This document shows positions 18,781 to 28,282 of a stretch of 64,000 nucleotides of DNA, piece by piece (position 1 is the stretch's first letter; every line of letters begins with the position of its first letter). The notes beneath the pieces were generated by a model that was given only the letters and a program-made list of their open reading frames with translations, had not been told where the DNA came from and did not search any database. Origin of the DNA: Hyphomicrobiales bacterium (GTDB taxonomy: Bacteria; Pseudomonadota; Alphaproteobacteria; Rhizobiales; JACESI01); NCBI GenBank assembly GCA_039973685.1, contig JBDWKL010000018.1, forward strand, positions 55,078 through 119,077. The letters are read 5' to 3'. The position numbers and the translations under genes are program-made.

Positions 18781-20568
18781 ATGCCTACATATAAAGCCCC
18801 CGTCGATGACACACTCTTCATTCTCAACGACGTTTTGAAAATGGAACGCTATAACAATCTGCCAGGCTTTGAAGATGCATCGCCTGATATGGTTGAAGCA
18901 ATCTTACGCGAAACTGGTCGTTTTAGTGAAGAAGAATTACAACCGATCAATCTAACCGGCGACCAAGAAGGTTGTGTCCGCAACGATGATGGCTCTGTTA
19001 AAACCCCATCTGGCTTTAAAGAAGCATTCAACCAGTTTGCGGAACTTGGCATGATCGGCATGGTTTGCGACCCTGATTATGGTGGGCAAGGTCTTCCTTA
19101 CATTTTGAATGCAGCATCTAGCGAATATACATCATCAGCCAATATGGCGTGGAGCATGTACCACGGCCTGACACAAGGCGCGATTGCCGCTATTCAAGTG
19201 CACGCAGACGACGAGCAAAAACAAAAATATCTGCCAAACATGATTGCCGGCCAATGGAGCGGCACCATGAATTTGACCGAACCGCATTGCGGTACGGATC
19301 TTGGCCTTATTAAATCAAAAGCCGTTCCACAAGATGACGGATCTTACAAAATTTCTGGCCAAAAAATCTTCATCTCCGCCGGTGAACAAGACATCACAGA
19401 AAACATTATTCACCTCGTGCTTGCCCGCATCGAAGGGGCGCCTGAGGGAACAAAAGGGATTTCTCTCTTCATCGTTCCCAAATTCCACATTTCAGATGAT
19501 GGAGAAATTGGTGATCGCAACCCCGTTTCATGTGGCTCATTAGAAGAAAAAATGGGCATCCACGGCAATTCCACCTGTGTGATGAACTATGATGAAGCAA
19601 CAGGCTATTTGATTGGTGAAGAGAACAAAGGCCTTCGCGCCATGTTCACCATGATGAATGAAGCGCGTCTTGGCGTTGGCGTTCAAGGCTTGTCGCAATC
19701 TGAGGTCGCATACCAAAATGCTGTGGTCTATGCCAATGACCGTGTGCAAGGCCGCTCTTTAACAGGTGATAAAAACCCAGAGCTAAAAGCTGACCCGTTG
19801 ATGGTTCACCCAGATGTTCGACGCACATTGCTACGCATCAAAGCCTTTAATGAAGGCGCACGCGCATTTGTTTTATGGACTGCCTTAAAAGGCGACATCG
19901 CCCACAGATCAGAAGACGAAAAAGAACGCGCAGCAGCAGATGACTTGATGGGCTTATTGACCCCTGTCATTAAAGGCGTGCTGACAGATGTTGGTTTTGA
20001 CAACACCGTTTCATCGCAACAAATGTATGGCGGTCACGGTTATGTAGCAGAATGGGGCATGGAGCAATTTGTGCGCGATGCTCGTATTGCTATGATTTAT
20101 GAAGGTGCCAATGGCGTTCAAGCCCTCGATCTTGTTGGCCGTAAACTGCCTAAAGATGGCGGCAAGGCTGTCATGGCTTTCTTTGGCGAAGTTGAAACCT
20201 TCATCAAAGAAAATGCCGACAACGAAGAAATGACAACTTTCACAGCGCCCCTCAAAAAAGGCCTTGGCGATCTTCAAGCCGCAACCATGTGGTTCATGCA
20301 AAATGCCATGGCAAACCCTGACAATGCAGGTGCTGGCTCTGTTGATTACATGCATATGTTTGGCACAGTGGCCATTGGCTATATGTGGGCACAAATGGCG
20401 CAAGTAGCTCTTGAAAAAGCGGCCAATGACGACAACCCATTTTACCAAACAAAACTTATTACTGGCCGTTTCTACATGGAACGTATGTTGCCAGAAACAA
20501 CAATGAGATTGGCGAGAATTTCGTCTGGGTCAGAGACGCTAATGTCTTTACCTGCTGACCAATTCTAA
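18781..20568 (+). CDS. Acyl-CoA dehydrogenase (DmdC / long FadE-type)
   Basis: FAD enzyme catalysing the first, alpha-beta dehydrogenation step of acyl-CoA oxidation. The 595-aa product is longer than classical 380-aa dehydrogenases because of a C-terminal helical extension (about 470-595), as in the DmdC-like group. Motifs include [13 protein letters not shown] (FAD and substrate site), [23 protein letters not shown] and the catalytic Glu in [24 protein letters not shown] precedes the ATG. It heads an operon with thiolase and FadB-like genes, so general fatty acid oxidation is more likely than a dedicated methylmercaptopropionyl-CoA role. Confidence 0.93.
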   Translation: MPTYKAPVDDTLFILNDVLKMERYNNLPGFEDASPDMVEAILRETGRFSEEELQPINLTGDQEGCVRNDDGSVKTPSGFKEAFNQFAELGMIGMVCDPDYGGQGLPYILNAASSEYTSSANMAWSMYHGLTQGAIAAIQVHADDEQKQKYLPNMIAGQWSGTMNLTEPHCGTDLGLIKSKAVPQDDGSYKISGQKIFISAGEQDITENIIHLVLARIEGAPEGTKGISLFIVPKFHISDDGEIGDRNPVSCGSLEEKMGIHGNSTCVMNYDEATGYLIGEENKGLRAMFTMMNEARLGVGVQGLSQSEVAYQNAVVYANDRVQGRSLTGDKNPELKADPLMVHPDVRRTLLRIKAFNEGARAFVLWTALKGDIAHRSEDEKERAAADDLMGLLTPVIKGVLTDVGFDNTVSSQQMYGGHGYVAEWGMEQFVRDARIAMIYEGANGVQALDLVGRKLPKDGGKAVMAFFGEVETFIKENADNEEMTTFTAPLKKGLGDLQAATMWFMQNAMANPDNAGAGSVDYMHMFGTVAIGYMWAQMAQVALEKAANDDNPFYQTKLITGRFYMERMLPETTMRLARISSGSETLMSLPADQF

Positions 20569-20596
20569 TACCAATCCATTTGGAGGAGAACAGACT

Positions 20597-21805
20597 ATGG
20601 CTGATGCCTTTATCTACGATCATGTTCGCACCCCGCGCGGACGCGGCAAAAAAGACGGCTCACTTCATGAAGTGACGGCGGTAAACCTTGCGGGCCAAAC
20701 CTTAAGTGCTATCCGCGACCGCAGCGAACTGGACACCAAACAAATAGACGACGTGATCCTTGGTTGTGTCGATCCAGTTGGTGAAGCAGGCGGCGACATT
20801 GCGCGAGCTGCTATTTTCTCAGCAGGCTACGACAAATCCGTACCCGGCATGCAGATCAATCGCTTTTGTGCCTCTGGCCTTGATGCGGTTAATATGGGTG
20901 CAAGCCAAGTAATGGCAGGTCAACATGATCTGGTTGTTGCAGGTGGTGTTGAAAGCATGTCTCGCGTTGGTCTTGGTGCATCAGGCGGTGCGTGGCCAGT
21001 TGATCCAGCTGTTGCTCTTCCGTCTTACTTTATGCCGCAAGGTGTATCGGCGGACTTGATCGCCTCAAAATATGGCTTCTCCCGTGATGACGTGGATGCT
21101 TATGCTGTTGAAAGTCAAAAACGTTCTGCTGAAAGCTGGGACAAGGGCCATTTTGATAAATCCGTTATCAAGGTCAAAGACATTAACGGCCTGACCATTT
21201 TGGACAATGACGAACACCGTCGCCCAAGCACAGATATGCAATCACTTGCGTCGCTCAATCCATCGTTTGAAATGATGGGCAATATGGGTGGCTTCAATCA
21301 GGTGGGCATCCAAGCACACCCTGAACTTGAAAGCGTCAATCACGTTCACCATGCGGGCAATTCATCTGGTATTGTGGATGGTGCAGCAGCGGTTTTGATC
21401 GGCTCAAAACGAGCAGGAAAAAAGAACAACCTCACACCACGCGCCCGCATTAAAGCGTTTGCCAACATCGGTTCAGAACCAGCGTTGATGCTGACAGGTC
21501 CCGTTGATGTGACAGAGAAACTTTTCAAAAACGCGAAAATGACGCCGGACGATATTGATCTATTCGAATTAAACGAGGCCTTTGCCTCTGTCGTGCTTCG
21601 CTACATGCAAGCCTTCGATATTGACCACAATAAAATCAATGTAGCAGGCGGCGCAATCGCGCTTGGCCATCCACTTGGTGCAACAGGCGCAATGATCTTA
21701 GGCACGGTTCTTGATGAACTGGAACGTCGCGATTTGAACACGGCACTTGTCACGCTTTGTATTGGTGCAGGCATGGGTACTGCCACCATTATTGAACGCG
21801 TTTAG
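20597..21805 (+). CDS. fadA: Acetyl-CoA C-acyltransferase (thiolase)
   Basis: Cleaves 3-ketoacyl-CoA with CoA in the last beta-oxidation step. The 402-aa product has the nucleophile Cys in INRFCASGLDAVNM, the GGxExMS signature as GGVESMS, the His loop NVAGGAIALGHPLGATGA and the second Cys in TLCIGAGMGTATIIERV. GGAGGAG precedes the ATG. Placed between the dehydrogenase (28-bp gap) and the FadB-like gene, it is most likely degradative. Confidence 0.95.
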   Translation: MADAFIYDHVRTPRGRGKKDGSLHEVTAVNLAGQTLSAIRDRSELDTKQIDDVILGCVDPVGEAGGDIARAAIFSAGYDKSVPGMQINRFCASGLDAVNMGASQVMAGQHDLVVAGGVESMSRVGLGASGGAWPVDPAVALPSYFMPQGVSADLIASKYGFSRDDVDAYAVESQKRSAESWDKGHFDKSVIKVKDINGLTILDNDEHRRPSTDMQSLASLNPSFEMMGNMGGFNQVGIQAHPELESVNHVHHAGNSSGIVDGAAAVLIGSKRAGKKNNLTPRARIKAFANIGSEPALMLTGPVDVTEKLFKNAKMTPDDIDLFELNEAFASVVLRYMQAFDIDHNKINVAGGAIALGHPLGATGAMILGTVLDELERRDLNTALVTLCIGAGMGTATIIERV

Positions 21806-21825
21806 TGGATACGAGGAGAGATAAC

Positions 21826-24051
21826 ATGACATATAAAAACTTCACCCTCGACGTTGATAGCGACGGCATTGCACTCATCACTTGGGACATGGCTGATAAA
21901 TCCATGAACGTGATTGATGAAAGCGTTATGGAAGACATTGTCGCCTTCACCAAAGAAGTAAGCGAAAATGATGCCATTAAAGGTGCCGTGATTTGCTCAG
22001 GCAAAAAGGACTCGTTTTCAGGCGGCGCAGACCTTTCCATGTTGGAAGGTTCACTTCGCACCTACAATGAGGCAAAAGCCAAAGACGAAGAAGCTGCAAC
22101 ACAAATGCTGTTTGATGGTGTTTCCCGCCTCGGTTCAATTTACCGCGCATGGGAACAGGTTGAAAAACCAACCGTTTGCGCAATCAATGGCACCTGTATG
22201 GGTGGCGCATTAGAGCTTGCTCTTTCTTGCCATGCCCGTGTTGCTTCAGACCATGACAAACTTCGCCTCGCGCTCCCAGAAGTCCAAGTTGGCCTCTTGC
22301 CAGGTGCAGGCGGTACGCAACGTGTCTCTCGTCTAGCAAAAGACATGCAGCAAGCGCTGCAAATGTTGATCCAAGGCCAACGCCTTAAAGCAATCAAAGC
22401 AAAAGCGCTTGGCCTCATCGATGATGTTGCCCCTGCTGACAAGCTTATTGAAGCCGCGAAGCAAATGATCAACGACGGTATTGTGCCATCAGTAGCACCT
22501 TGGGATCAAAAAGGGTTCAAAGCGCCAGGTGGCCGTGTTTACACGCCAGCAGGTATGCAGCTTTGGCCAGCAGCCAATGCCATTTTGCGTGGCCAAACAG
22601 CGATGAACTATCCGGCAGCTCAACACATTTTGTCTTGTGTCTATGAAGGTTCAATGGTGCCAATGGATACCGGCCTTCGCATTGAAGCGCGCTATTTCAC
22701 AGCGTGTATGAAATCTCCGCAAGCAGGCAACATGATCCGCTCGCTCTTCTTGTCCAAAGGAGAGCTTGAAAAAGGCGCACGTCGCCCAGAAGGTGTGGCC
22801 CCAAGCAAGATCAAGAAAGTTGGCGTCATTGGCGCAGGCTTCATGGGTGCAGGCATTGCCTTCGTTACGGCGAAAGCTGGCATTCCTGTTGTGCTGATCG
22901 ACCGCGAACAAGAAGCTGCCGACAAAGGCAAAGCGCATTCAGACGCCTTGATATCAAAGCAAGTACAACGCGGTTCAGCAAAAGCAGAAGACAAAGAGAA
23001 GCTGCTCGATCTGATTACGGCAACAACCGATTATAATGAGCTTGCAGATGTGGACCTGGTGATTGAAGCCGTGTTTGAAGAACGCGAAATCAAACGGGTC
23101 GTCACCGAGCAAGTAGAATCGGTTATCAAACCAGATTGCATCTTTGCCTCCAACACCTCGACCTTGCCAATCACAGGCTTGGCGGAAGCATCTAAGCGGC
23201 CTAAAAACTTCATCGGCATCCACTTCTTCTCACCAGTTGATAAGATGATGTTGGTTGAGTTGATTGTCGGCAAGAAAACAGGCGACCAAGCGCTGGCAAC
23301 AGCTCTTGATTATGTCCGCATGATCAAGAAAACACCGATTGTTGTAAACGACACACGAGGCTTCTACGCCAACCGTTGCGTGCTCAACTATATCCGCGAA
23401 GGTCATCTCTTGCTGACAGAGGGTGTACCAGCCGCGATGATTGAAAATGTCGCAAAAATGGCTGGCATGCCAGTTGGCCCGCTTTCTCTTAATGACGAAG
23501 TGGCGATCGACCTTGCACAGAAGATCATGCGCGCGACTATCGCTGACCTTGGAGAGAAAGCCGTTGATCCTGAGTTGATGTCACTGGTTGATACAATGGT
23601 AGACAAACATGGACGTCTTGGCCGCAAAAACGGCAAAGGCTTTTATGAGTACCCACCAAAGCCAGGCAAGAAACATCTCTGGCCAGGTCTCAAGGATATG
23701 TACCCACAAATTGAGGATACAGACGCTTTGGACGTGCAAGAGTTGAAAGACCGCTTGCTCGTATCTCAAGCTCTAGAAGCCGCACGTGTATTCCAAGAAG
23801 GTGTTGTTACCGATGTTCGCGAAGCAGATGTTGGCTCAATTCTTGGCTTCGGCTTTGCGCCATGGTCTGGTGGCACTTTGTCTTACATCGACATGATGGG
23901 AACAGAGAATTTCGTCGCTCTTTGCAAAAAATTGCAAAAGAAACACGGGGTCCGTTTCAAACCAAACAAGCTGTTGATTGAGATGGCAAAGAATGGCGAA
24001 AGCTTCTATGAGCGCTTCAACCCAAAAGCTGGGATTGATAAAGCTGCTTAG
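21826..24051 (+). CDS. fadB: Multifunctional enoyl-CoA hydratase / 3-hydroxyacyl-CoA dehydrogenase
   Basis: Catalyses hydration of enoyl-CoA and NAD-dependent oxidation of 3-hydroxyacyl-CoA. The 741-aa product has an N-terminal crotonase domain (about 1-290, with FSGGADLSML and ALPEVQVGLLPGAGGTQRVSR). A Rossmann dehydrogenase domain starts at KKVGVIGAGFMGAGIAFVTA (about 335), with IGIHFFSPVDKMMLVE and a C-terminal 3HCDH repeat. I use the ATG at 21826, which has AGGAGAG in front of it; an in-frame GTG at 21805 lies upstream of that ribosome site. It could equally be called fadJ. It closes the operon before a terminator. Confidence 0.94.
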   Translation: MTYKNFTLDVDSDGIALITWDMADKSMNVIDESVMEDIVAFTKEVSENDAIKGAVICSGKKDSFSGGADLSMLEGSLRTYNEAKAKDEEAATQMLFDGVSRLGSIYRAWEQVEKPTVCAINGTCMGGALELALSCHARVASDHDKLRLALPEVQVGLLPGAGGTQRVSRLAKDMQQALQMLIQGQRLKAIKAKALGLIDDVAPADKLIEAAKQMINDGIVPSVAPWDQKGFKAPGGRVYTPAGMQLWPAANAILRGQTAMNYPAAQHILSCVYEGSMVPMDTGLRIEARYFTACMKSPQAGNMIRSLFLSKGELEKGARRPEGVAPSKIKKVGVIGAGFMGAGIAFVTAKAGIPVVLIDREQEAADKGKAHSDALISKQVQRGSAKAEDKEKLLDLITATTDYNELADVDLVIEAVFEEREIKRVVTEQVESVIKPDCIFASNTSTLPITGLAEASKRPKNFIGIHFFSPVDKMMLVELIVGKKTGDQALATALDYVRMIKKTPIVVNDTRGFYANRCVLNYIREGHLLLTEGVPAAMIENVAKMAGMPVGPLSLNDEVAIDLAQKIMRATIADLGEKAVDPELMSLVDTMVDKHGRLGRKNGKGFYEYPPKPGKKHLWPGLKDMYPQIEDTDALDVQELKDRLLVSQALEAARVFQEGVVTDVREADVGSILGFGFAPWSGGTLSYIDMMGTENFVALCKKLQKKHGVRFKPNKLLIEMAKNGESFYERFNPKAGIDKAA

Positions 24052-24071
24052 TTTTAAACGTTGTTGATTTG

Positions 24072-24108
24072 ATACCCGGCACTTTTTACAAGTGTCGGGT
24101 ATTTTTTT
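24072..24108 (+). terminator. Terminator of the beta-oxidation operon
   Basis: ATACCCGGCACTT pairs with AAGTGTCGGGTAT (one G-U pair) around a 5-nt loop and is followed by T6. It begins 20 bp after the fadB stop codon. Confidence 0.92.
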
Positions 24109-24138
24109 GCGCCCACCCCTTATTGGAAACCTATCTAT

Positions 24139-24708
24139 ATGACGCTCTATTTTCGCCTGTTGTGGTCCCTCTTTCTTGCTCTATGGCAAACACGTAAGGG
24201 ACAACGCTTGATTGAGTTTCCTAATGGTGAAAGCGCTTTGTGGTTTCGTGTCTGGCCAACAGATTGTGACATCAATTTTCATATGACCCATTCCCGCTAT
24301 GGAGCGCTCTCAGATATTGGTCGTCTTGATTACGCAATTCGCGCGGGCCTTGGAAAAACCGTTCGCCAAGAGAAATGGTCCGCCATGATGGCTGGTTATC
24401 AAATTGAATTTCGCCGTGAGATTAAACCTTTTGAACGGTTTGTTATGCGCACCCGCTTTTTAGGCTGGGAAGGAACAAACGCTTTAGCTGAACAAACATT
24501 TTATGTTTTGCGCAACGGCGAAGAACTCATCGCGGCCAGAGCCCTTGCCCGTGCTGGATTTTACAATCGCAAAAAGCGTGAATTTGTAACAATTGACGAA
24601 ATTGCGGATAAGCTGGGCTATACTGATGACAGTCCCACACTTGGTGAGATTGAAAATACCTTCATAAAAGCGCGTCTAACACCAAGTAAAAACCGACCAG
24701 CGCCGTAG
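24139..24708 (+). CDS. Acyl-CoA thioesterase, hotdog fold
   Basis: A 189-aa hotdog-fold protein of the 4HBT_2 type. After a hydrophobic first 15 residues it has VWPTDCDINFHMTHSRYGALSDIGRLDY, which holds the conserved D-x-NxHM active-site pattern, and a hotdog strand FRREIKPFERFVMRTRFLGWEG. It probably hydrolyses acyl-CoA esters; the substrate is unknown. It follows the beta-oxidation operon and precedes an isomerase gene by 19 bp, so it may share a transcript with that gene. Confidence 0.82.
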   Translation: MTLYFRLLWSLFLALWQTRKGQRLIEFPNGESALWFRVWPTDCDINFHMTHSRYGALSDIGRLDYAIRAGLGKTVRQEKWSAMMAGYQIEFRREIKPFERFVMRTRFLGWEGTNALAEQTFYVLRNGEELIAARALARAGFYNRKKREFVTIDEIADKLGYTDDSPTLGEIENTFIKARLTPSKNRPAP

Positions 24709-24727
24709 CCCCTCAAAAGGAACCGCC

Positions 24728-25342
24728 ATGAAAGAGATCGACTACTACCTCACATCGTCGTCGCCGTTTAACTATCTCGGCTTCAAGCCAATACAAGATG
24801 TTGCGACAAAGCATGGTTACACCTTAAATATCCGCCCTGTGAATATTCGCGGCATTTGGGCTGAAACCGGCGCTGTGCCACCCGCAGAACGCCCGCCAAT
24901 TCGCCAACGCATGCGTTTGATTGAGCTTCAACGATTCGCTCTTCATCGTGGCGTGCCGCTGAATAAACAACCAAAATTTTTCCCCGTTGACCCAACACTT
25001 GCAGACAAAACAATCATTGCGCTGATAGAACAAGGAGAAAATCCACAACCATACATGGCAGGAATTTTTGCCTCCGTATGGGTGCATGAGGAGAATATCG
25101 CGGACGAAAAAACCCTTTTCAATCTCTTAAAAGAGCATGATCACAACCCAGAAACGACGCTAACCCTTGCAAAAAACCAAACAATAACAACAATTCGCGA
25201 CACAAATACCCAATTAGCAGTTAAGGCAGGAGCACTAGGGGTCCCCTCTTATGTGCTCAACGGTGAATGCTTTTGGGGGCAGGACAGAATTTCACTTTTG
25301 GATGAAGCCATTACAACCAGACGTAGTTTTATAAACGGATAG
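24728..25342 (+). CDS. DsbA-family isomerase (2-hydroxychromene-2-carboxylate isomerase type)
   Basis: A 204-aa thioredoxin-fold protein of the HCCA isomerase/kappa-GST group. It begins KEIDYYLTSSSPFNYLG, where the catalytic Ser sits at the position of the thioredoxin cysteines. It has the helical insertion typical of the family and the cis-Pro segment GALGVPSYVLNGECFWGQDRISLL near the C-terminus. Family members use glutathione to isomerise aromatic ring-cleavage products. The true substrate cannot be told from sequence, and no aromatic pathway genes are nearby. Confidence 0.85.
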   Translation: MKEIDYYLTSSSPFNYLGFKPIQDVATKHGYTLNIRPVNIRGIWAETGAVPPAERPPIRQRMRLIELQRFALHRGVPLNKQPKFFPVDPTLADKTIIALIEQGENPQPYMAGIFASVWVHEENIADEKTLFNLLKEHDHNPETTLTLAKNQTITTIRDTNTQLAVKAGALGVPSYVLNGECFWGQDRISLLDEAITTRRSFING

Positions 25343-25490
25343 CGTGTATATAGTTGTCATACACGTTAAACGTGATATAAAGGATTCGACTGCATGGTGG
25401 CGCACGCGGTATGAGGAAGGTATTTGCCTCACTAAATCTAGATTATGAAGACAAGGGAAGCAGGGCTGCAACCTGCCGTGGGAAACAGAT

Positions 25491-26147
25491 ATGTTTAGGC
25501 ACCTCCAAATTTGGACAGCCATCGACCGATTGGCTGACATTAATGGGTTGAGCCCTTCAGGGCTTGCGCGAAAAGCAGGGCTTGATGCAACCGCTTTCAA
25601 TAAATCGAAACGCTTCAGCAAAGAGGGTCGCGAACGTTGGCCGTCTACAGAATCACTTGCCAAAGTACTTGAAGTTACAAAGACCGAATTTCTTGATTTT
25701 GGCATGATCCTTAAGCCGGATAGCCAAATTGGTTCTCCAAACTCGGTAGCAGATTTAGCCTATAGCGCCCATTCAAGCACCGCACCAATGGCACTGCCTC
25801 GCAGTGGTTTCTTTGAAGAAGACGTTCAAGAAAGCACCGGAAAATGGCAAATTATCCCTCTTCCAGAAGGTCAATTTAACGGCGATTACGCCTTTAGAAT
25901 TTCCGACAATACAATGCTGCCAGTTTACCGTGAAAACGACATTGTCATCGTTTCAAAGCAGATCCAAACCAAGGCGGGTGACCGTGTGGTTGTTAAGCTG
26001 CCTACCGGTAAATTCATCGTCAGCATCCTTCTTGATATTGACCAAGATAACATCCTGTTGACGACCTTTAACGCGGACAAAGCAGAGCAACGCCTCAATC
26101 GAAATAGCATTGAATGGATGATGAAAATCACCTGGGCGAGCCAATAA
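25491..26147 (+). CDS. S24/LexA-like HTH regulator with a substituted catalytic serine
   Basis: A 218-aa protein with an N-terminal HTH (about 5-65, SPSGLARKAGLDATAFNKSKRF) and a C-terminal peptidase-S24 (LexA/CI) fold (about 115-215). The usual catalytic motif is G-D-S-M-x-P. Here it is SDNTMLPVYRENDIVIV, with Thr in the Ser position; the Lys region GDRVVVKLPTGK is present. Self-cleavage may therefore be slow or lost. Proteins of this layout occur as single chromosomal genes in Rhizobiales. It stands alone, convergent with the deacetylase gene. Confidence 0.85.
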   Translation: MFRHLQIWTAIDRLADINGLSPSGLARKAGLDATAFNKSKRFSKEGRERWPSTESLAKVLEVTKTEFLDFGMILKPDSQIGSPNSVADLAYSAHSSTAPMALPRSGFFEEDVQESTGKWQIIPLPEGQFNGDYAFRISDNTMLPVYRENDIVIVSKQIQTKAGDRVVVKLPTGKFIVSILLDIDQDNILLTTFNADKAEQRLNRNSIEWMMKITWASQ

Positions 26148-26236
26148 CTTTCCACTAACTGCTTTAGCTAACGTGTAGGGCCCTGACCCTAGGCTATTCA
26201 TTACAATTTGCAGAACCACTAAAGATGCGGGCGCTC

Positions 26237-27742
26237 TTAGGAGCCTTCGTCTGTATTGGTGAATAGTTTTCTGAAGAGACGGAAACGCTTCTTCTTTTTC
26301 TTCTTTGGGAGAGGCTCAAAACCTGACGCGATTGTTGCTGTCTGTGCGCTGCTTGGGTTTTGTCCAGTAATAACTGGTTGCACAGGGTCAGAATTAATAG
26401 GCTGCGATCCACGCAATTCTGGAGTATTTGATTTTGGCTGTAGCGAAGTAACTTTTCTTCGTTTCGGCTTACGTTTTGGCAGAGGTGCCGGCAAAGCAGC
26501 GAGCTTTCTTGCGCTTTCTCTCTTCGCAAGCTCCTTCTTCTCTTCTTCCTTTTGCAACTCTAAGGCCCGAAGACGGGATGCCGCGTTCGCACGGTTGCCT
26601 TCAAGTAGAGAACCTTCTGTAGAGTTTAAGCCAGATGCATCATCAACGGTCACGGGAGAAACAGACGCAACCACGGCGTTATCCGTCACATTTTCTAACG
26701 CAGCATTCCCTGTACTGACGGGAACGATTGCTCCTGATGGCGTATTTGGCGCAAAGGCTGGTCGCACCAATGGCGTCGGCACTCTGCTTGCTAAATCCTG
26801 ACGATAATCGAAATCACTATCCCCGGGGATCAAGTGAACGATTTTGTACCCTTCTTGACGCAAAATCCGCAAATATTTGGGCAGTGCAATTGCTGTTTTT
26901 TCCTGAATATCATGGAATAAAACAATGCCGCTCCCCTCGCCGCGTGTTCGGCGTAATGTGGTTTGCAACATTTCCTCGGGCGTTTGATCTTTCCAGTCCC
27001 AGCTATCAATATTCATATGAAAGCCGACGAGCCCATACCCTTTGACAATTGCATCTGTCCGTTTAGAGCGGGCAAGATAGGGATAACGGAAAAAATTAGA
27101 TAGCTCGTGGCCCGACCCTTTAAGCGCTGCTTCAGCAGAAGCAATGCCGCGCCTTACTTCAGCATCCACGCCGTCGCTATTGCGCTTTGTTAAAAGGGGA
27201 TGGCTTTGTGAGTGTGTTCCAACGGTGTGACCTTCTTTGGCAACACGAGCAAGCAAATGAGGGAATTGTCTGGCTGACCGCCCCAACGCAAAAAATGTCG
27301 CAAGCACGCACTCGTCCGCTAATGCTTTTAGTATCGGCTCAGTAATACCCGCGCGCGGCCCATCATCGAAGGTCAACACAACTTCTTTTCGTCTCAACCC
27401 AAGGCGAGCGTGGTTATCAACCCCGACCAAAAACGCATTTTTTGGCGATACTTTAATCGTGCGATGCACCCCAAGCTTACCGGCGCAAGCTTGAGCAGAC
27501 CCTGAATTAACGCTTTGCGTGGTCGGTTTTCGCAACTGTATAGATGTGGTTGGCGCAAGCGTTCTAAGGGATGGTGTGGACGTTGGTGCAGCTGTTAAAG
27601 GCTCCAAAGGAGAACGCGTCACGCCTTGTGCCGATGCGGGCACCGCAACTGACAAGCATAACAGCCCCGAAAGCACGAGCTTTGAGGCGGGTATAAGCTG
27701 TTTCAGCTTTTGTATATTTAGATGTTCATACAGTTTGATCAT
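26237..27742 (-). CDS. Secreted polysaccharide deacetylase (NodB domain)
   Basis: A 501-aa protein with a signal peptide or anchor (SKLVLSGLLCLSVAVPASAQG, about 20-40) and a NodB deacetylase domain (about 115-310). It has the metal-binding LTFDDGPRAGITEPIL (Asp-Asp), HTVGTHSQSHPLL (His-x3-His) and IVLFHDIQEKTA motifs. The C-terminal 180 residues are low-complexity, with Lys/Arg-rich runs (RKLAALPAPLPKRKPKRRK and PKKKKKKRFRLFRKLF), probably disordered. It may deacetylate peptidoglycan or an exopolysaccharide; the target is unknown. Confidence 0.88.
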   Translation of the reverse strand: MIKLYEHLNIQKLKQLIPASKLVLSGLLCLSVAVPASAQGVTRSPLEPLTAAPTSTPSLRTLAPTTSIQLRKPTTQSVNSGSAQACAGKLGVHRTIKVSPKNAFLVGVDNHARLGLRRKEVVLTFDDGPRAGITEPILKALADECVLATFFALGRSARQFPHLLARVAKEGHTVGTHSQSHPLLTKRNSDGVDAEVRRGIASAEAALKGSGHELSNFFRYPYLARSKRTDAIVKGYGLVGFHMNIDSWDWKDQTPEEMLQTTLRRTRGEGSGIVLFHDIQEKTAIALPKYLRILRQEGYKIVHLIPGDSDFDYRQDLASRVPTPLVRPAFAPNTPSGAIVPVSTGNAALENVTDNAVVASVSPVTVDDASGLNSTEGSLLEGNRANAASRLRALELQKEEEKKELAKRESARKLAALPAPLPKRKPKRRKVTSLQPKSNTPELRGSQPINSDPVQPVITGQNPSSAQTATIASGFEPLPKKKKKKRFRLFRKLFTNTDEGS

Positions 27743-27934
27743 CGCATTCTATCGTTGCATCCAATTTGATGCCGAATCCTCTTCGCACCTACTATCATAC
27801 CGACGAATTTTCGTTAAATCACAATAGCAGGAGCACCGAAACGACGGTGTACGCGCTGAACTTATAAACAGTTACACGTTTACATCCTTAAATTTGGGTA
27901 AAAATAAGCCATACACAAGCGTTTGTGATGGTTA

Positions 27935-28267
27935 TTAAGCGCTTTTTGTTAAGAGCGGAAAAAAGTCACACTGTTTCATGAGACGATTTTCCTGATGAAC
28001 GAGGGCGCCAAGCTCTGCACTACGACGTTTATAATCTTGCCATTCTGGATCTGCTTCCATTACAGCACGCTTTTCCGCGCGATCTGCTGCATCTTTATAG
28101 GCCCAAAGGTGCACAAACTGATTGATGTTACCTGTTTCAGTCGTCATCCAAGCAACAGGCTGGCCAAGAGCGCGGCTTTGTGGTGCTTTGCCAAACTCTT
28201 TGTAAAGCTCAATATGTTTTTGCAACATGCCAGGCTTACAGGTGTATGAGCGCATATCAATCAGCAT
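27935..28267 (-). CDS. NIPSNAP family protein
   Basis: A 110-aa dimeric alpha/beta-barrel type protein. It begins MLIDMRSYTCKPGMLQKHIELYKEFG and contains the family's INQFVHLWAYKDAADRAEKRA and QDYKRRSAEL segments. NIPSNAP proteins have no settled enzymatic role; the fold is shared with small oxygenases and isomerases. It lies 15 bp downstream of lysK on the same strand, so the two are probably co-transcribed. Confidence 0.88.
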   Translation of the reverse strand: MLIDMRSYTCKPGMLQKHIELYKEFGKAPQSRALGQPVAWMTTETGNINQFVHLWAYKDAADRAEKRAVMEADPEWQDYKRRSAELGALVHQENRLMKQCDFFPLLTKSA

Positions 28268-28282
28268 CGTTTTCTTCCTCGC

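Noticed and set aside
26256..26801. 181-codon forward frame opposite the deacetylase gene
   Set aside because: Antisense shadow of the low-complexity C-terminal part of the deacetylase; poly-Phe comes from the Lys-rich run on the other strand.
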